A stretch of 7,505 bases of DNA from Pseudomonadota bacterium (GCA_023428365.1 JAEYYQ010000018.1:1-7505), one strand, 5' to 3'. Positions 1 through 6,985 are shown, counted from the stretch's first letter. Made by a program: numbers and translations. The notes: generated by a model not told the origin, from the sequence alone.

Positions 1-206
<206 letters not shown>

Positions 207-211
207 CCTGC

Positions 212-240
212 AATAAGGGGCGATGCACGGCCAACGTCAA
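212..240 (-). promoter_or_regulatory. rnpB promoter, sigma-70 type
   Basis: On the minus strand, TTGACG (240-235) and CTTATT (217-212) are separated by exactly 17 bp. They would place transcription start near 205-207, where the RNase P RNA should begin. The -35 box overlaps the TGA stop of the EamA gene (239-237). The -35 match is strong (5 of 6), the -10 match is weaker, and the position relative to a highly expressed RNA supports the call. Promoter function is inferred. Confidence 0.65.
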
Positions 241-1166
241 GTCTTCGTGGGATCAACCCGCACCGGCTTATTGATCAGCGCGATTCCAAACGCCACCAGA
301 GCCAGTGAGATCCAGGTCTGGATATTAACGGTTTCGCCCAGAAACAAAGCTCCGGCAAGCACGCCAAAGATCGGCGCCAGAAAGACGAAGGATGAGACGG
401 CGGAGGGTGGGTGGCGCGAGAGAAGCCAGACCCACGTGATGTAGGTGATGAAGGCCACGATCACGACAGTGTAGGCAAACGCGGCAAGAATCTGCGGCTC
501 AGGAAACGGTGGAATGGCCTCTCCGATTGCCGCGGAAACGATCAGCAGCAATGGTGCCGAAAAACCCAACTGGTACAGCAACACCTTCTCAGGCACGACA
601 GCACGCAACGTCGTGGTGCGCATCAAAATCGTCGTAATAGCCCAGCCAATTGCAGATCCCAGACACAAAAGATCTCCAAGCAGACTGCCTTCCGATTTGC
701 CGGACAGCCCATCCCCGACAGCCACTGCCAACCCGGCAAAGGACGCCAGGAGCCCCGCAGCCTTAGTCGGCGTTATCCTGTCACCGGGGATCAGATAATG
801 CGCCCCGATGGCAACGAAAAACGGCATCGAATAGATGAACAGAACAGCACGAGAGGCCGTGGTGTATTGCAGTCCGGGATAGACCATCATGAAGTTCACG
901 GCGAACGCGATACCGATCGCCAGTCCGGCTCGCAGGCTACCATCTCGTTCGAACAACGGGACATTGCGAAACCATGCCCAAGCAAAGACGAGTAAGCCCG
1001 ACAGGAGGGACCTCACCCCCGCCTGCAACATCGGCGGAATCCCCGCACTGGCAATCTTGATCGCGACCTGATTCATACCCCAGCACGCGCAACACACGAG
1101 GATGATCAACGTCGCCCATCCATCCAGCGGACGCAGTCCAGCGGCAGGTTCAGCCATTTGTGTCAC
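237..1166 (-). CDS. EamA/DMT-family transporter (RhaT/YdcZ superfamily-like exporter)
   Basis: A 309-residue inner-membrane protein of the drug/metabolite transporter superfamily, which moves small metabolites or amino acids, usually outward; the substrate cannot be told from sequence. About ten hydrophobic helices form two EamA repeats, at roughly residues 16-149 and 162-298. Family signatures include ACWGMNQVAIK near residue 27, a YTTASRAVLFIYSMPFF segment in the last helices of repeat 1, and the late FLAPIFGVLAGALFLGE block ending in Glu278. The length is typical (about 300). The chosen start is GTG at 1166-1164 because GGAGG at 1176-1172 sits 5 nt upstream. An ATG three codons later is 14 nt from that site and less likely. 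The gene begins 17 nt after the amidase stop, so it is probably co-transcribed with the amidase and djlA-like genes. Its 3' end carries the rnpB -35 box. Confidence 0.93.
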   Translation of the reverse strand: MTQMAEPAAGLRPLDGWATLIILVCCACWGMNQVAIKIASAGIPPMLQAGVRSLLSGLLVFAWAWFRNVPLFERDGSLRAGLAIGIAFAVNFMMVYPGLQYTTASRAVLFIYSMPFFVAIGAHYLIPGDRITPTKAAGLLASFAGLAVAVGDGLSGKSEGSLLGDLLCLGSAIGWAITTILMRTTTLRAVVPEKVLLYQLGFSAPLLLIVSAAIGEAIPPFPEPQILAAFAYTVVIVAFITYITWVWLLSRHPPSAVSSFVFLAPIFGVLAGALFLGETVNIQTWISLALVAFGIALINKPVRVDPTKT

Positions 1167-1171
1167 TGCTG

Positions 1172-1176
1172 CCTCC
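1172..1176 (-). promoter_or_regulatory. Ribosome binding site that decides the GTG start of the EamA gene
   Basis: On the minus strand GGAGG is followed by a 5-nt spacer (CAGCA) and GTG at 1166-1164. This favours the GTG over the ATG at 1157-1155. The site lies in the 17-nt gap between the amidase stop and the EamA start. Confidence 0.7.
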
Positions 1177-1183
1177 GGGCAGA

Positions 1184-1954
1184 CTAGGCAACCGCTGCAC
1201 CGGGGAGGCTGGCAATCAGCCGCTCCAGCGTGATGAGTGTGGATTGATCAATGCGCCCGTCGACACGAGCGGGTCGGAAGTGGCGCTGAAAGGCTCGCAC
1301 CACAAACTCGGTCTTCTCGTCGAATTCTCCCGTCGGCTCGATGTCATAGCCATAGCGCTTGAGCATCTCTTGAGCACGTGAGATCAGGTCCCCGCGATCG
1401 CCTCTGCCGACCCCGCAATCACACAGATCAACCGGCGCAGGCTCAACCCAGTGGCCGACCCCAGCGTACGCGAGCCCTGCCCAGTCAAATTTCTCACCCG
1501 GATCCATCTTACGCACAGGCGCCACATCGGAGTGCGCCAGGACACGCTCAGGACGTATGCCGTGACGAACAATGATGTCCTGGCTGAGTGCAATCACAGC
1601 GTCCATCTGAGCGTCAGGAAACTCCGGATAGCCAAGATCATGCCCGGGATTATGGATCTCGATGCCGATGGAAGCGGAGTTGATGTCGGTTTCGCCGGCC
1701 CAACTGGAAAGACCAGCATGCCATGCCCGCATGTCCTCGGGCACCATCTGAATGACGCGTCCATCCTGATCGATCACATAATGGCACGACACTTTACTTT
1801 CCGGGCGGGCCAGCCAATCGACGGCCTTGGCGCAGTTTACAAGCCCCGTGTAGTGCAAAAGCAGGATCGTCGGGCGCATTTCGTTGCGGCGCGGCTCGAC
1901 GTTCGGAGATGCGTGGATTTCGTTGACCAGACCACTATCGGGCGCGAAGCTCAC
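1184..1954 (-). CDS. N-acetylmuramoyl-L-alanine amidase (Amidase_2) with C-terminal peptidoglycan-binding domain
   Basis: A 256-residue zinc amidase predicted to cleave the bond between N-acetylmuramic acid and L-alanine in peptidoglycan or its turnover fragments. The Amidase_2 fold spans about residues 27-160. By alignment with AmpD, the zinc ligands are His34 (in LLLHYTG), His141 (in AHSDVAPVRK) and Asp151 (in MDPGEKF). The catalytic Glu99 lies in IGIEI and Lys149 just precedes the DPG motif. A linker at about 171-187 leads to a PG_binding_1 domain at about 188-248 with the usual repeat around GYDIEPTGEFDEKTEFVVRAF. No signal peptide is visible: the N-terminus is MSFAPDSGLVNEIHASPN, so the protein looks cytosolic, as AmpD is, although the binding domain suggests contact with polymer. 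The start is GTG at 1954-1952, overlapping the TGA of the djlA-like gene by 4 bp, which indicates translational coupling. A later Met26 would cut into the conserved N-terminal block. It could equally be called AmiD-like. Confidence 0.94.
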   Translation of the reverse strand: MSFAPDSGLVNEIHASPNVEPRRNEMRPTILLLHYTGLVNCAKAVDWLARPESKVSCHYVIDQDGRVIQMVPEDMRAWHAGLSSWAGETDINSASIGIEIHNPGHDLGYPEFPDAQMDAVIALSQDIIVRHGIRPERVLAHSDVAPVRKMDPGEKFDWAGLAYAGVGHWVEPAPVDLCDCGVGRGDRGDLISRAQEMLKRYGYDIEPTGEFDEKTEFVVRAFQRHFRPARVDGRIDQSTLITLERLIASLPGAAVA

Positions 1955-2658
1955 AGAGCGCGCTCCTTCATGATTTCATCGTATGCAGCGTTGAGCGCCG
2001 CGACTTTCCGGTTGGCAACATCGATGAATTCTTCTGGAACGCCGTGAGCAATCAGCGTGTCGGGGTGGTTCTCACGAACGAGCCGCCGGTAGTGCGCTTT
2101 GAGTTCGTCATCCGAGATGCCGTGTGAAACCCCCAGCACCGTGTAGGGGTCCTCCTCATCGCGAACGAACATGGCGCGGATCGCACGATATTCGGCCTGG
2201 GCATAGCCGAAACGCTGCGCGACATCCCAGAGATAGGCGTCCTCGGCGCCATGGAACACACCATCGGCAGCGGCGATATGGAACAACGCTTCAAGGACGT
2301 CGCGCTTCAGATGCGGCTCATCTGCCAGCAGCGCGGCAACCTTGTCGGCATAGACGTCGTAACCGGCGACGTCCTGCTTTGCGATATCGTACAAATGCTC
2401 GACGTTGGCTTCCTCCTCCGGGGGAACGTGGAACACCTGCTCGAAGGCGCGCGCCTCCAGCGCCAGCGAGACGCCATCGGCTTTCGATAACTTTGCGCAT
2501 AACGCGATCACGGCGATGGTAAACGCCACACCCGTGCGCTGCGCGCTTGAACGTTGTGGGCGATCCAGCCCCAAACCCGAACACAGGCTCGACAGCGCGG
2601 TTCGCACCGCACCGCCCTCACCAAACCCCATGGCTCGCGTGATTGTCTTCCAAGGCAT
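1951..2658 (-). CDS. djlA: DjlA-like co-chaperone: TerB domain plus C-terminal J domain
   Basis: A 235-residue protein with a helical TerB-like domain (about residues 42-165) and a C-terminal J domain (about 171-235). The J domain shows DPYTVLGV at its start and the HPD tripeptide at 198-200 (in RENHPDTL), the motif that stimulates DnaK ATPase. The two acidic TerB repeats are seen as KLSKADGVSLALEARAFEQVF and HIAAADGVFHGAEDAYL-type segments. Unlike E. coli DjlA, no N-terminal transmembrane helix is evident, so the protein is probably soluble or only loosely attached to the membrane. The start is ATG at 2658-2656; an in-frame TAA lies 12 nt upstream, so it cannot be longer. No good Shine-Dalgarno is present, and ATG at codon 10 is the alternative. 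Its stop overlaps the amidase start (GTGA), and it is the first gene of the leftward operon. A link to cell-envelope homeostasis is inferred from that partner. Confidence 0.9.
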   Translation of the reverse strand: MPWKTITRAMGFGEGGAVRTALSSLCSGLGLDRPQRSSAQRTGVAFTIAVIALCAKLSKADGVSLALEARAFEQVFHVPPEEEANVEHLYDIAKQDVAGYDVYADKVAALLADEPHLKRDVLEALFHIAAADGVFHGAEDAYLWDVAQRFGYAQAEYRAIRAMFVRDEEDPYTVLGVSHGISDDELKAHYRRLVRENHPDTLIAHGVPEEFIDVANRKVAALNAAYDEIMKERAL

Positions 2659-2790
2659 GCGGCTGGTTTAGCCGTAATCGCGGCGGCGTTGAAGCGACTT
2701 CATGAAGCAAGCGCCCGCACAGCGCGCGCCACGATATTGCAACCGTATCGCCACACTTCTGTCACGATTAAATCTTTGCACACGTTTCAG

Positions 2791-2820
2791 TTGCCTATTT
2801 TCTGCCATACCGTGCTAAGT
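2791..2820 (+). promoter_or_regulatory. Candidate promoter for the small ORF
   Basis: TTGCCT (2791-2796) and CTAAGT (2815-2820) are 18 bp apart in a locally AT-richer stretch. They would give a leader of about 60 nt before the ATG at 2887. The match to consensus is modest, so this is a placement guess only. Confidence 0.3.
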
Positions 2821-2876
2821 CTTCAGGCACGAGATAGCCAACGGAGCAGAATCAGAAGCCGCGAAAAGCGCGAGGG

Positions 2877-2882
2877 AGGAGG
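2877..2882 (+). promoter_or_regulatory. Strong Shine-Dalgarno for the 43-codon ORF
   Basis: AGGAGG lies within GGGAGGAGGG (2874-2883), 4 nt upstream of ATG 2887. It is one of the best Shine-Dalgarno matches in the window, and it selects this ATG over the long upstream extension of the same frame. Confidence 0.7.
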
Positions 2883-2886
2883 GTCT

Positions 2887-3018
2887 ATGAGGACGCTGTA
2901 TTACGTGTTGGCCGCGACGTGCATGATCGTCGTTGGAGCTGGCATGGCGAAGGCAAAGATTGAGCACGTGTCGCAAAGCGACAGTCAAATCACCCAAGTC
3001 AGCGTTCTTCTGGAGTAG
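2887..3018 (+). CDS. Small ORF, probable secreted or periplasmic peptide of unknown function
   Basis: A 43-residue product that I do not recognise. The N-terminus MRTLYYVLAATCMIVVGAGMAKA has one basic residue, a hydrophobic core of about 15 residues, and an A-K-A end that fits a signal peptidase I site after residue 23. The mature part would be only about 20 polar residues (KIEHVSQSDSQITQVSVLLE). An alternative is that the peptide stays anchored by the hydrophobic helix. The frame stays open upstream, but the Shine-Dalgarno at 2877-2882 makes ATG 2887 the natural start, and the upstream part reads like the antisense of the djlA-like gene. No terminator or partner gene is evident downstream. 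The evidence for a real gene is the combined ribosome binding site, signal-like segment and codon pattern. Conservation in relatives is untested. Confidence 0.6.
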   Translation: MRTLYYVLAATCMIVVGAGMAKAKIEHVSQSDSQITQVSVLLE

Positions 3019-3247
3019 TACTCGCGCCTTTGGTTTCTGAACTGAGCGGTTTTTGCGATGCGATTCCCGGCATTGCTGATGTCTTGTGTTCCATTCTTCA
3101 TTCGATGACATCGACGGATATTTGACGAAGTCGAAGACGCTTTCTGCGTGTCTCGATTGGTCGTGGGCTCCGTTACGTGTCTGTGGCGCGAACTGAAGCC
3201 TGGTGGATCGACCATAGCCCTGCCTGCCTCGAACACAAATGACGAAC
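3019..3247. other. Non-coding stretch, nothing identified beyond a short palindrome
   Basis: Between the small ORF stop and the TRAP terminator there is no frame with family resemblance and no tRNA or rRNA signature. The open frames on both strands are low-complexity, arginine- and serine-rich translations typical of non-coding high-G+C DNA. A perfect short palindrome, TCGATG-A-CATCGA, lies at 3102-3114; it could be an operator or chance. Confidence 0.5.
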
Positions 3248-3279
3248 AAAAATGCGGAAGGATGGTGTGTCCTTCCGCA
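3248..3279 (-). terminator. Rho-independent terminator of the TRAP operon
   Basis: On the minus strand, a perfect 10-bp stem TGCGGAAGGA / TCCTTCCGCA (3279-3270 with 3262-3253) encloses a 7-nt loop. It is followed directly by TTTTT (3252-3248). It lies 37 nt beyond the dctP stop, as expected for the end of a leftward operon. There is no T-run on the other side, so it is mainly one-directional. Confidence 0.88.
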
Positions 3280-3315
3280 CAATTCTCTCTCAGACTCGAC
3301 AGTGGCTCAGCGCGC

Positions 3316-4305
3316 TTACATCTTCCTGTAAGCGTCAACCACGGCTTTGCCGTCCGGGCCGGCCTTCTTGAGCCAATCGTCGGTCAACTGATCGCCGATC
3401 TTCTTCAGGCCAGCAGCCAGTTCGGCCCCGGGAGGCTCGACCTTCATGCCCTTGGCCTTCAGTTCGTCGACGTACCACTGGGCCTTCTCGGGAGCGATCT
3501 TCCAACCGCGCTCTTCGGCAGCTTTCGCTGTCGCCAGCAGTGCATCCTGCTGATCCTTTGGCAGCGCATTAAAGACTGCTTTGTTGACGAATGTCACATT
3601 GCGCGGAATCCACGCCTGCGTGTCATACCAGTGAGACATTGTCTCCCAGACCTTGCTGTCGTAGCCGGTCGAACCGGACGTCATGAAGGAGTTGACCGTA
3701 CCGGTAGCCAGCGCCTGTGGCAGTTCGGCAGCCTGAACCGTTACTGGCTGTGCACCAACCAATTCAGCGATGCGCGTCGTGCCGACGTTGTAAGCCCGCA
3801 TCTTCAAGCCCTTCATGTCGTCAACCGTATTGATATCCTTCTTCGCGTAGATGCCTTGCGGGCCCCACGGCACCGCGAAGAGCAGCATCAGGTTCTGACT
3901 GTCGAGCTTCTTGGAGATTGCGGGCTTCTGCGCTTCCCAAAGCTTCTTGGACGCTTCATAGCTCGAAGCCAGGAACGGAATGGTGTCGAGACCGAACACC
4001 GGATCCTCGTTCTCGTGGATCGAAATCAGCACCTCACCGATCTGTGCTTGGCTCGTTGCAACCGCGCGCTTGATTTCCGGCGCCTTGAACAAGGATGCAC
4101 CCGGGTGGACAGTAATTTCAAGCTTACCACCGGTAGCTTTCTTTACCTCGTCCGCAAACCAGATGAGGTTTTCCGTGTGATAGTTGGTTGCTGGATAGGC
4201 TGCCGGCAGGTTCCACTTCGTCTGCGCCTGAGCCGTGATCGCTCCGGCGGACGTCGCGATAACTGACGCTGCAACCGCCAGACACGCTCTTCTACTGATC
4301 ATCAT
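3316..4305 (-). CDS. dctP: TRAP transporter substrate-binding protein, DctP family
   Basis: A 329-residue periplasmic receptor that binds a small carboxylate and delivers it to the DctQM membrane complex. The N-terminal signal peptide runs to about residue 27 (MMISRR basic start, alanine-rich core, ITAQA cut before QTKWNLP). The mature part has the DctP order: lobe I with GGKLEITVHPGASLF near 59-73 and SQAQIGEVLIS near 85-95, then DDMKGLKMRAYNV at 162-174. Arg170 in that motif matches the conserved arginine that forms a salt bridge to the ligand carboxylate in TRAP receptors. ATGTVNSFMTSG near 200-211 contributes the second lobe, and the length is standard. The start is the first of two tandem ATGs (4305), with GGGAG about 7 nt upstream. 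The gene follows dctM by 41 nt and is last in the operon, before the terminator at 3248-3279. Ligand identity cannot be read from sequence; 5-oxoproline or a related cyclic amide is suggested only by the neighbouring hydrolase. Confidence 0.95.
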   Translation of the reverse strand: MMISRRACLAVAASVIATSAGAITAQAQTKWNLPAAYPATNYHTENLIWFADEVKKATGGKLEITVHPGASLFKAPEIKRAVATSQAQIGEVLISIHENEDPVFGLDTIPFLASSYEASKKLWEAQKPAISKKLDSQNLMLLFAVPWGPQGIYAKKDINTVDDMKGLKMRAYNVGTTRIAELVGAQPVTVQAAELPQALATGTVNSFMTSGSTGYDSKVWETMSHWYDTQAWIPRNVTFVNKAVFNALPKDQQDALLATAKAAEERGWKIAPEKAQWYVDELKAKGMKVEPPGAELAAGLKKIGDQLTDDWLKKAGPDGKAVVDAYRKM

Positions 4306-4346
4306 GCACTCTCTCCCTTGGGTTGCACGGTCGTTCAGGGTCTATT

Positions 4347-5663
4347 TCAAGCCGGAAATACCAGTCGCGGCAAGAACAACGCGATTGATGGAAACAGTGT
4401 AATGATCGCGACTGCGAGAATAAGCATGAAAAAGAACGGCAGCGCGGCATAAGCCACCGTCCAGCTATCGCGCCCGCTCATCGATTGCAGGACGAACAGG
4501 TTAAACCCGACCGGCGGCGAGACTTGGGCCATCTCCACGACGAGGACAACGAATACACCGAACCAGATGAGATCGAATCCAGCCTTCTGCACAAGAGGTA
4601 GCACGATCGCCATCGTGAGCACGATCATGGATATTCCATCAAGAAACATGCCCAAAATGACGTAGAATAGCGTTAGGCACGCAATCAGCATGTATGGTGA
4701 CAGATTGAGCCGGGCCACGCTTTCCGCCACGGCAGCAGGAATTTGCGTATAGGCCATCGCCGCTGACATGAAGGCGGCACCACCGAGGATCAGCATGATC
4801 ATGGCGGTCGTTCTGGTGGCCCCCATGACGCTGCCCCAAAACGACTGCCACGTCAGAGATCCCTGCAGCCAAGCGATGATCAACGCTCCCAGCACACCCC
4901 AGGCTGCGCACTCGGTTGCCGTCGCAGTACCGGAAATGAGCGCTCCGAACACGAACAGGATCAGAAGAACCGTCGGAATCAGGCCGGCCGATTGCTTCAC
5001 GCTCTGCATGAAGCCCAACCACGGCTCGGGAGGTGGCTGCTTGTCAGGATTCAAAAGCGACCAAACAGCAATGTATCCACCATAAAGCAGCATAACCACG
5101 CCGCCGGGGAGAAAACCGGCCAGGAACATTTGCACGAGGGAAACTTCAGCCTGGACCGCATAGACGATCATAATGATCGAGGGTGGAATGAGCAGGCCAA
5201 GTGTTCCGGATCCTGCCAACGAGCCGATGGTGATCCGTTCGTCGTATCCGCGCTTCCTTAGCTCGGGCAGAGCGATCTTGCCGACTGTAGCGCAAGTTGC
5301 CGCCGACGAACCCGAGACCATCCCAAAAAGGCCGCAGCCGATAACATTCACATGCACAAGCCGGCCTGGCAGCCAATTCACCCACGGCGAAAGCCCCTGG
5401 AACAGGTCCTCGGACAGGCGCGTCCGGAACAGGATCTCACCCATCCAAATGAACAACGGCAACGCTGCCAGCGTCCATGATGAATTGGCGCTCCAGACCG
5501 TGGTGGCAAACACCGCACCAATCGGAACGTTGCTTACGAAAAGCATGGCGGCAATACCGCTGAGCACGAGAGCAAGCCCAACCCAAACGCCGAGGATGAG
5601 GGCCACACCCATCACGGCAAGAAGCGCGAGAGCAATCTGAACCAGCTCCAGTTGCATGATCAC
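4347..5663 (-). CDS. dctM: TRAP transporter large permease, DctM family
   Basis: A 438-residue integral membrane protein that forms the sodium-driven transport channel of the TRAP system. Family motifs appear in order: GMVSGSSAATCATVG (114-128), GSGTLGLLIPPS (151-162), SGTATATECAAWG (244-256), LDGISMIVLTMAIVLPL (341-357) and EMAQVSPPVGFNLFV (377-391). About 11-12 hydrophobic helices fit the usual 420-440 residue DctM. The central region around 205-225 is a polar loop (NPDKQPPPEPW). The start is either GTG at 5663, overlapping the dctQ stop by 4 bp (GTGA), or ATG at 5657, two nt beyond that stop; both are possible, and the GGGGA upstream suits the GTG slightly better. It is coupled to dctQ and followed by dctP. 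Confidence 0.96.
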   Translation of the reverse strand: MIMQLELVQIALALLAVMGVALILGVWVGLALVLSGIAAMLFVSNVPIGAVFATTVWSANSSWTLAALPLFIWMGEILFRTRLSEDLFQGLSPWVNWLPGRLVHVNVIGCGLFGMVSGSSAATCATVGKIALPELRKRGYDERITIGSLAGSGTLGLLIPPSIIMIVYAVQAEVSLVQMFLAGFLPGGVVMLLYGGYIAVWSLLNPDKQPPPEPWLGFMQSVKQSAGLIPTVLLILFVFGALISGTATATECAAWGVLGALIIAWLQGSLTWQSFWGSVMGATRTTAMIMLILGGAAFMSAAMAYTQIPAAVAESVARLNLSPYMLIACLTLFYVILGMFLDGISMIVLTMAIVLPLVQKAGFDLIWFGVFVVLVVEMAQVSPPVGFNLFVLQSMSGRDSWTVAYAALPFFFMLILAVAIITLFPSIALFLPRLVFPA

Positions 5664-6205
5664 AGGTTCCCCGATGCAGCGCGCTCGATAATCTCTTCTT
5701 TGGTCTTCGGGGGTGCCTTAGCGTAGCGCGGGAACCCACCTAGCGCGACGTGCACCAGTTCATCGAGGAAAGCGATTAATAGGACGAGCGAGCCAATAGA
5801 AAACGTCATCTGCGGAATCCATAGCGGCACGGATATGACACCGCTGGACAGGTCGTTCAGCAACCAGCTGTCGTACGTCATGGTCACTGCCGCCCAGGTC
5901 ATGAAGCCAACCAGAAAAGTTCCGATCGACAGGGCGATCAGCTCCATCACTTGTCTCGGACGGCCGTGAAGTCTTTCTACGAGCAATCCCATCCGGATCA
6001 GCTCAGACGACTTGAACGTATGCGCCAAGCCAAGAAAGCCCAACGCCGCCAAGCTCCAAGCTGTGAAATCATCGCCGGATTGCACGTTGATACCAAGCGG
6101 CCGCCCGATGGACAGCGCCATCATGAGCAGGAAGATCGCGATCAGGAAAAGGCCGGCAAGGTAGCCGGTGGCCAAGTAAAGACCATCGAGTAGGCGTCTT
6201 AGCAT
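5660..6205 (-). CDS. dctQ: TRAP transporter small permease, DctQ family
   Basis: A 181-residue membrane protein that pairs with DctM; the small subunit is needed for TRAP transport. Four hydrophobic helices are visible at about residues 12-34, 48-68, 88-110 and 131-156. The family-typical stretch HTFKSSELIRMGLLVERL lies between helices 2 and 3, and VPLWIPQMTFSIGS begins helix 4. The charged tail after about residue 158 is cytoplasmic-type. The start is ATG at 6205-6203, preceded by GGGGAGGAG (6220-6212) with a 6-nt spacer. It is the first TRAP gene of the leftward operon. The 174-bp gap to the regulator gene upstream may hold its own promoter. Confidence 0.93.
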   Translation of the reverse strand: MLRRLLDGLYLATGYLAGLFLIAIFLLMMALSIGRPLGINVQSGDDFTAWSLAALGFLGLAHTFKSSELIRMGLLVERLHGRPRQVMELIALSIGTFLVGFMTWAAVTMTYDSWLLNDLSSGVISVPLWIPQMTFSIGSLVLLIAFLDELVHVALGGFPRYAKAPPKTKEEIIERAASGNL

Positions 6206-6379
6206 GGCTCACTCCTCCCCCAGATCGCAGGCGGGAGCAATTATGCTTTCGACGAGCATCATCGGGTCTTCCCCCAGAACGGAACAGATCGTTTCCATAC
6301 TGCATTCTTTCGCGATGCAGCACCCATGTCTCGCTTAAAATGTAGCGCAGGACTGCCCAACCGCTGATCGTTGGGACTG
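6206..6379. other. Gap between the regulator gene and dctQ, with two small inverted repeats
   Basis: On the minus strand this 174-bp leader contains a CCCAAC / GTTGGG hairpin (6375-6370 with 6361-6356) just after the regulator stop, without a U-run, so at most a weak terminator. It also contains CTGCAT / ATGCAG arms (6300-6305 and 6315-6320) around a 9-nt spacer, about 100 nt upstream of dctQ. I see no clear -35/-10 pair. Read-through from the regulator gene into dctQMP is possible. Confidence 0.4.
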
Positions 6380-6937
6380 CTAGAGCGACGTGGCAGCGCG
6401 CGCGGCCTGATCGTAATGGCCGGAAAGCGCGCGGAGAAGAGCCCCGATCTCCGATAACGTTAAATCCGGAAGCCCGGCGGACTGAACAGACGTCACCAAT
6501 AACCGTTCCCGCACCTGATGATAGCGCTGGCAGGCCTCGGCCCCGTCGCGGGTTGCTGTCACCACTTTTTCTTTGCCGGCGCGCTTGGAGGTCACGAGAC
6601 CGGCCGCTTCCAGCTTTTTGATCGCATAGGTAACGACGAGCGTGTCATCGATCCCGAGAACCAGGCAGAAATCGGCGAGTTTCTTCGGTCGGTCACGATG
6701 ACGGACCGTATGCAGCAGCATAATCTCGACCGGCGATAAATTCGGCACGCCGGCCGCTGCCATCCCGCGCGCCATCCAGCGTTCGAATGCGTGATTGGCC
6801 AGGATCAGGCCGTACTCGACCTCGGATAAGCCGGGGAGCGCCCCGGACGCAAGGTGGGCGGAGGAGACAATCGGGCCAATGGCGACCGCATCGGACCGGC
6901 CACCGGAACGTTTCTGCTTGGCGCGATCGCGTGTCAT
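6380..6937 (-). CDS. MarR-like winged-helix transcriptional regulator (COG5631-like)
   Basis: A 185-residue DNA-binding protein. A polar, basic N-terminal tail (residues 1-18) precedes IGPIVSSAHLA, a segment I associate with the COG5631 group of predicted MarR-type regulators. The winged helix covers about 68-130: LSPVEIMLLHTVRH (helices 1-2), RPKKLADFCLVLGIDDTLVVTYAIKKLEAAGL (helix-turn-helix with a Y-AIKKLE recognition helix), and a basic wing SKRAGKEKVVTATRDG. C-terminal helices (133-180) would form the dimer. The length is somewhat longer than a classical MarR (about 145). The start is ATG at 6937-6935; the Shine-Dalgarno is poor. It is divergent from the 5-oxoprolinase-type gene and upstream of the TRAP genes on the same strand, a layout typical of a local regulator. 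Autoregulation through the palindromic sites in 6986-7034 is inferred. The effector is unknown. Confidence 0.88.
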   Translation of the reverse strand: MTRDRAKQKRSGGRSDAVAIGPIVSSAHLASGALPGLSEVEYGLILANHAFERWMARGMAAAGVPNLSPVEIMLLHTVRHRDRPKKLADFCLVLGIDDTLVVTYAIKKLEAAGLVTSKRAGKEKVVTATRDGAEACQRYHQVRERLLVTSVQSAGLPDLTLSEIGALLRALSGHYDQAARAATSL

Positions 6938-6985
6938 GCGGGCGGTCCGAATTGCGAGCTTCTAAGGGAGGGTGTGCATCACGCG

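Larger units (their letters stand above)
2659..2886. other. Divergent intergenic region between the djlA-like gene and the small ORF
   Basis: About 228 bp must carry the leftward promoter for the djlA-amidase-EamA operon and a rightward promoter for the 43-codon ORF. I see no convincing minus-strand -35/-10 pair. A perfect 10-bp palindrome, CTTCATGAAG, lies at 2698-2707, about 40 bp upstream of the djlA-like start; it is too short to interpret. The right end holds the candidate promoter at 2791-2820 and a strong Shine-Dalgarno. Confidence 0.5.

Noticed and set aside
411..995. Long plus-strand open frame of 194 codons opposite the EamA gene
   Set aside because: Its translation is rich in Arg, Gln and Ser with no family resemblance. 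The opposite strand has a clear 10-TM family protein with a ribosome binding site.
1451..2047. Plus-strand open frame of 198 codons
   Set aside because: It lies antisense to the amidase and the djlA-like gene end and looks like a shadow of high-G+C coding sequence.
2698..2707. Palindrome CTTCATGAAG near the djlA-like start
   Set aside because: Ten base pairs with no second copy nearby can occur by chance, and there is no regulator to link it to.
2815..3338. Overlapping minus-strand frames in the intergenic region
   Set aside because: They are Arg/Ser-rich with no motif or ribosome binding site, and they run through the small ORF and the terminator hairpin.
3148..4266. Plus-strand open frame of 372 codons
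   Set aside because: It is antisense to dctP, whose signal peptide, motifs and terminator are clear. It has no Shine-Dalgarno and no recognisable domain.
6306..6334. GG-N10-GC pattern on the minus strand upstream of dctQ, as a possible sigma-54 promoter
   Set aside because: Only the GG and GC doublets fit; the flanking bases do not match TGGCAC or TTGCA. No sigma-54 activator gene is present in the window.
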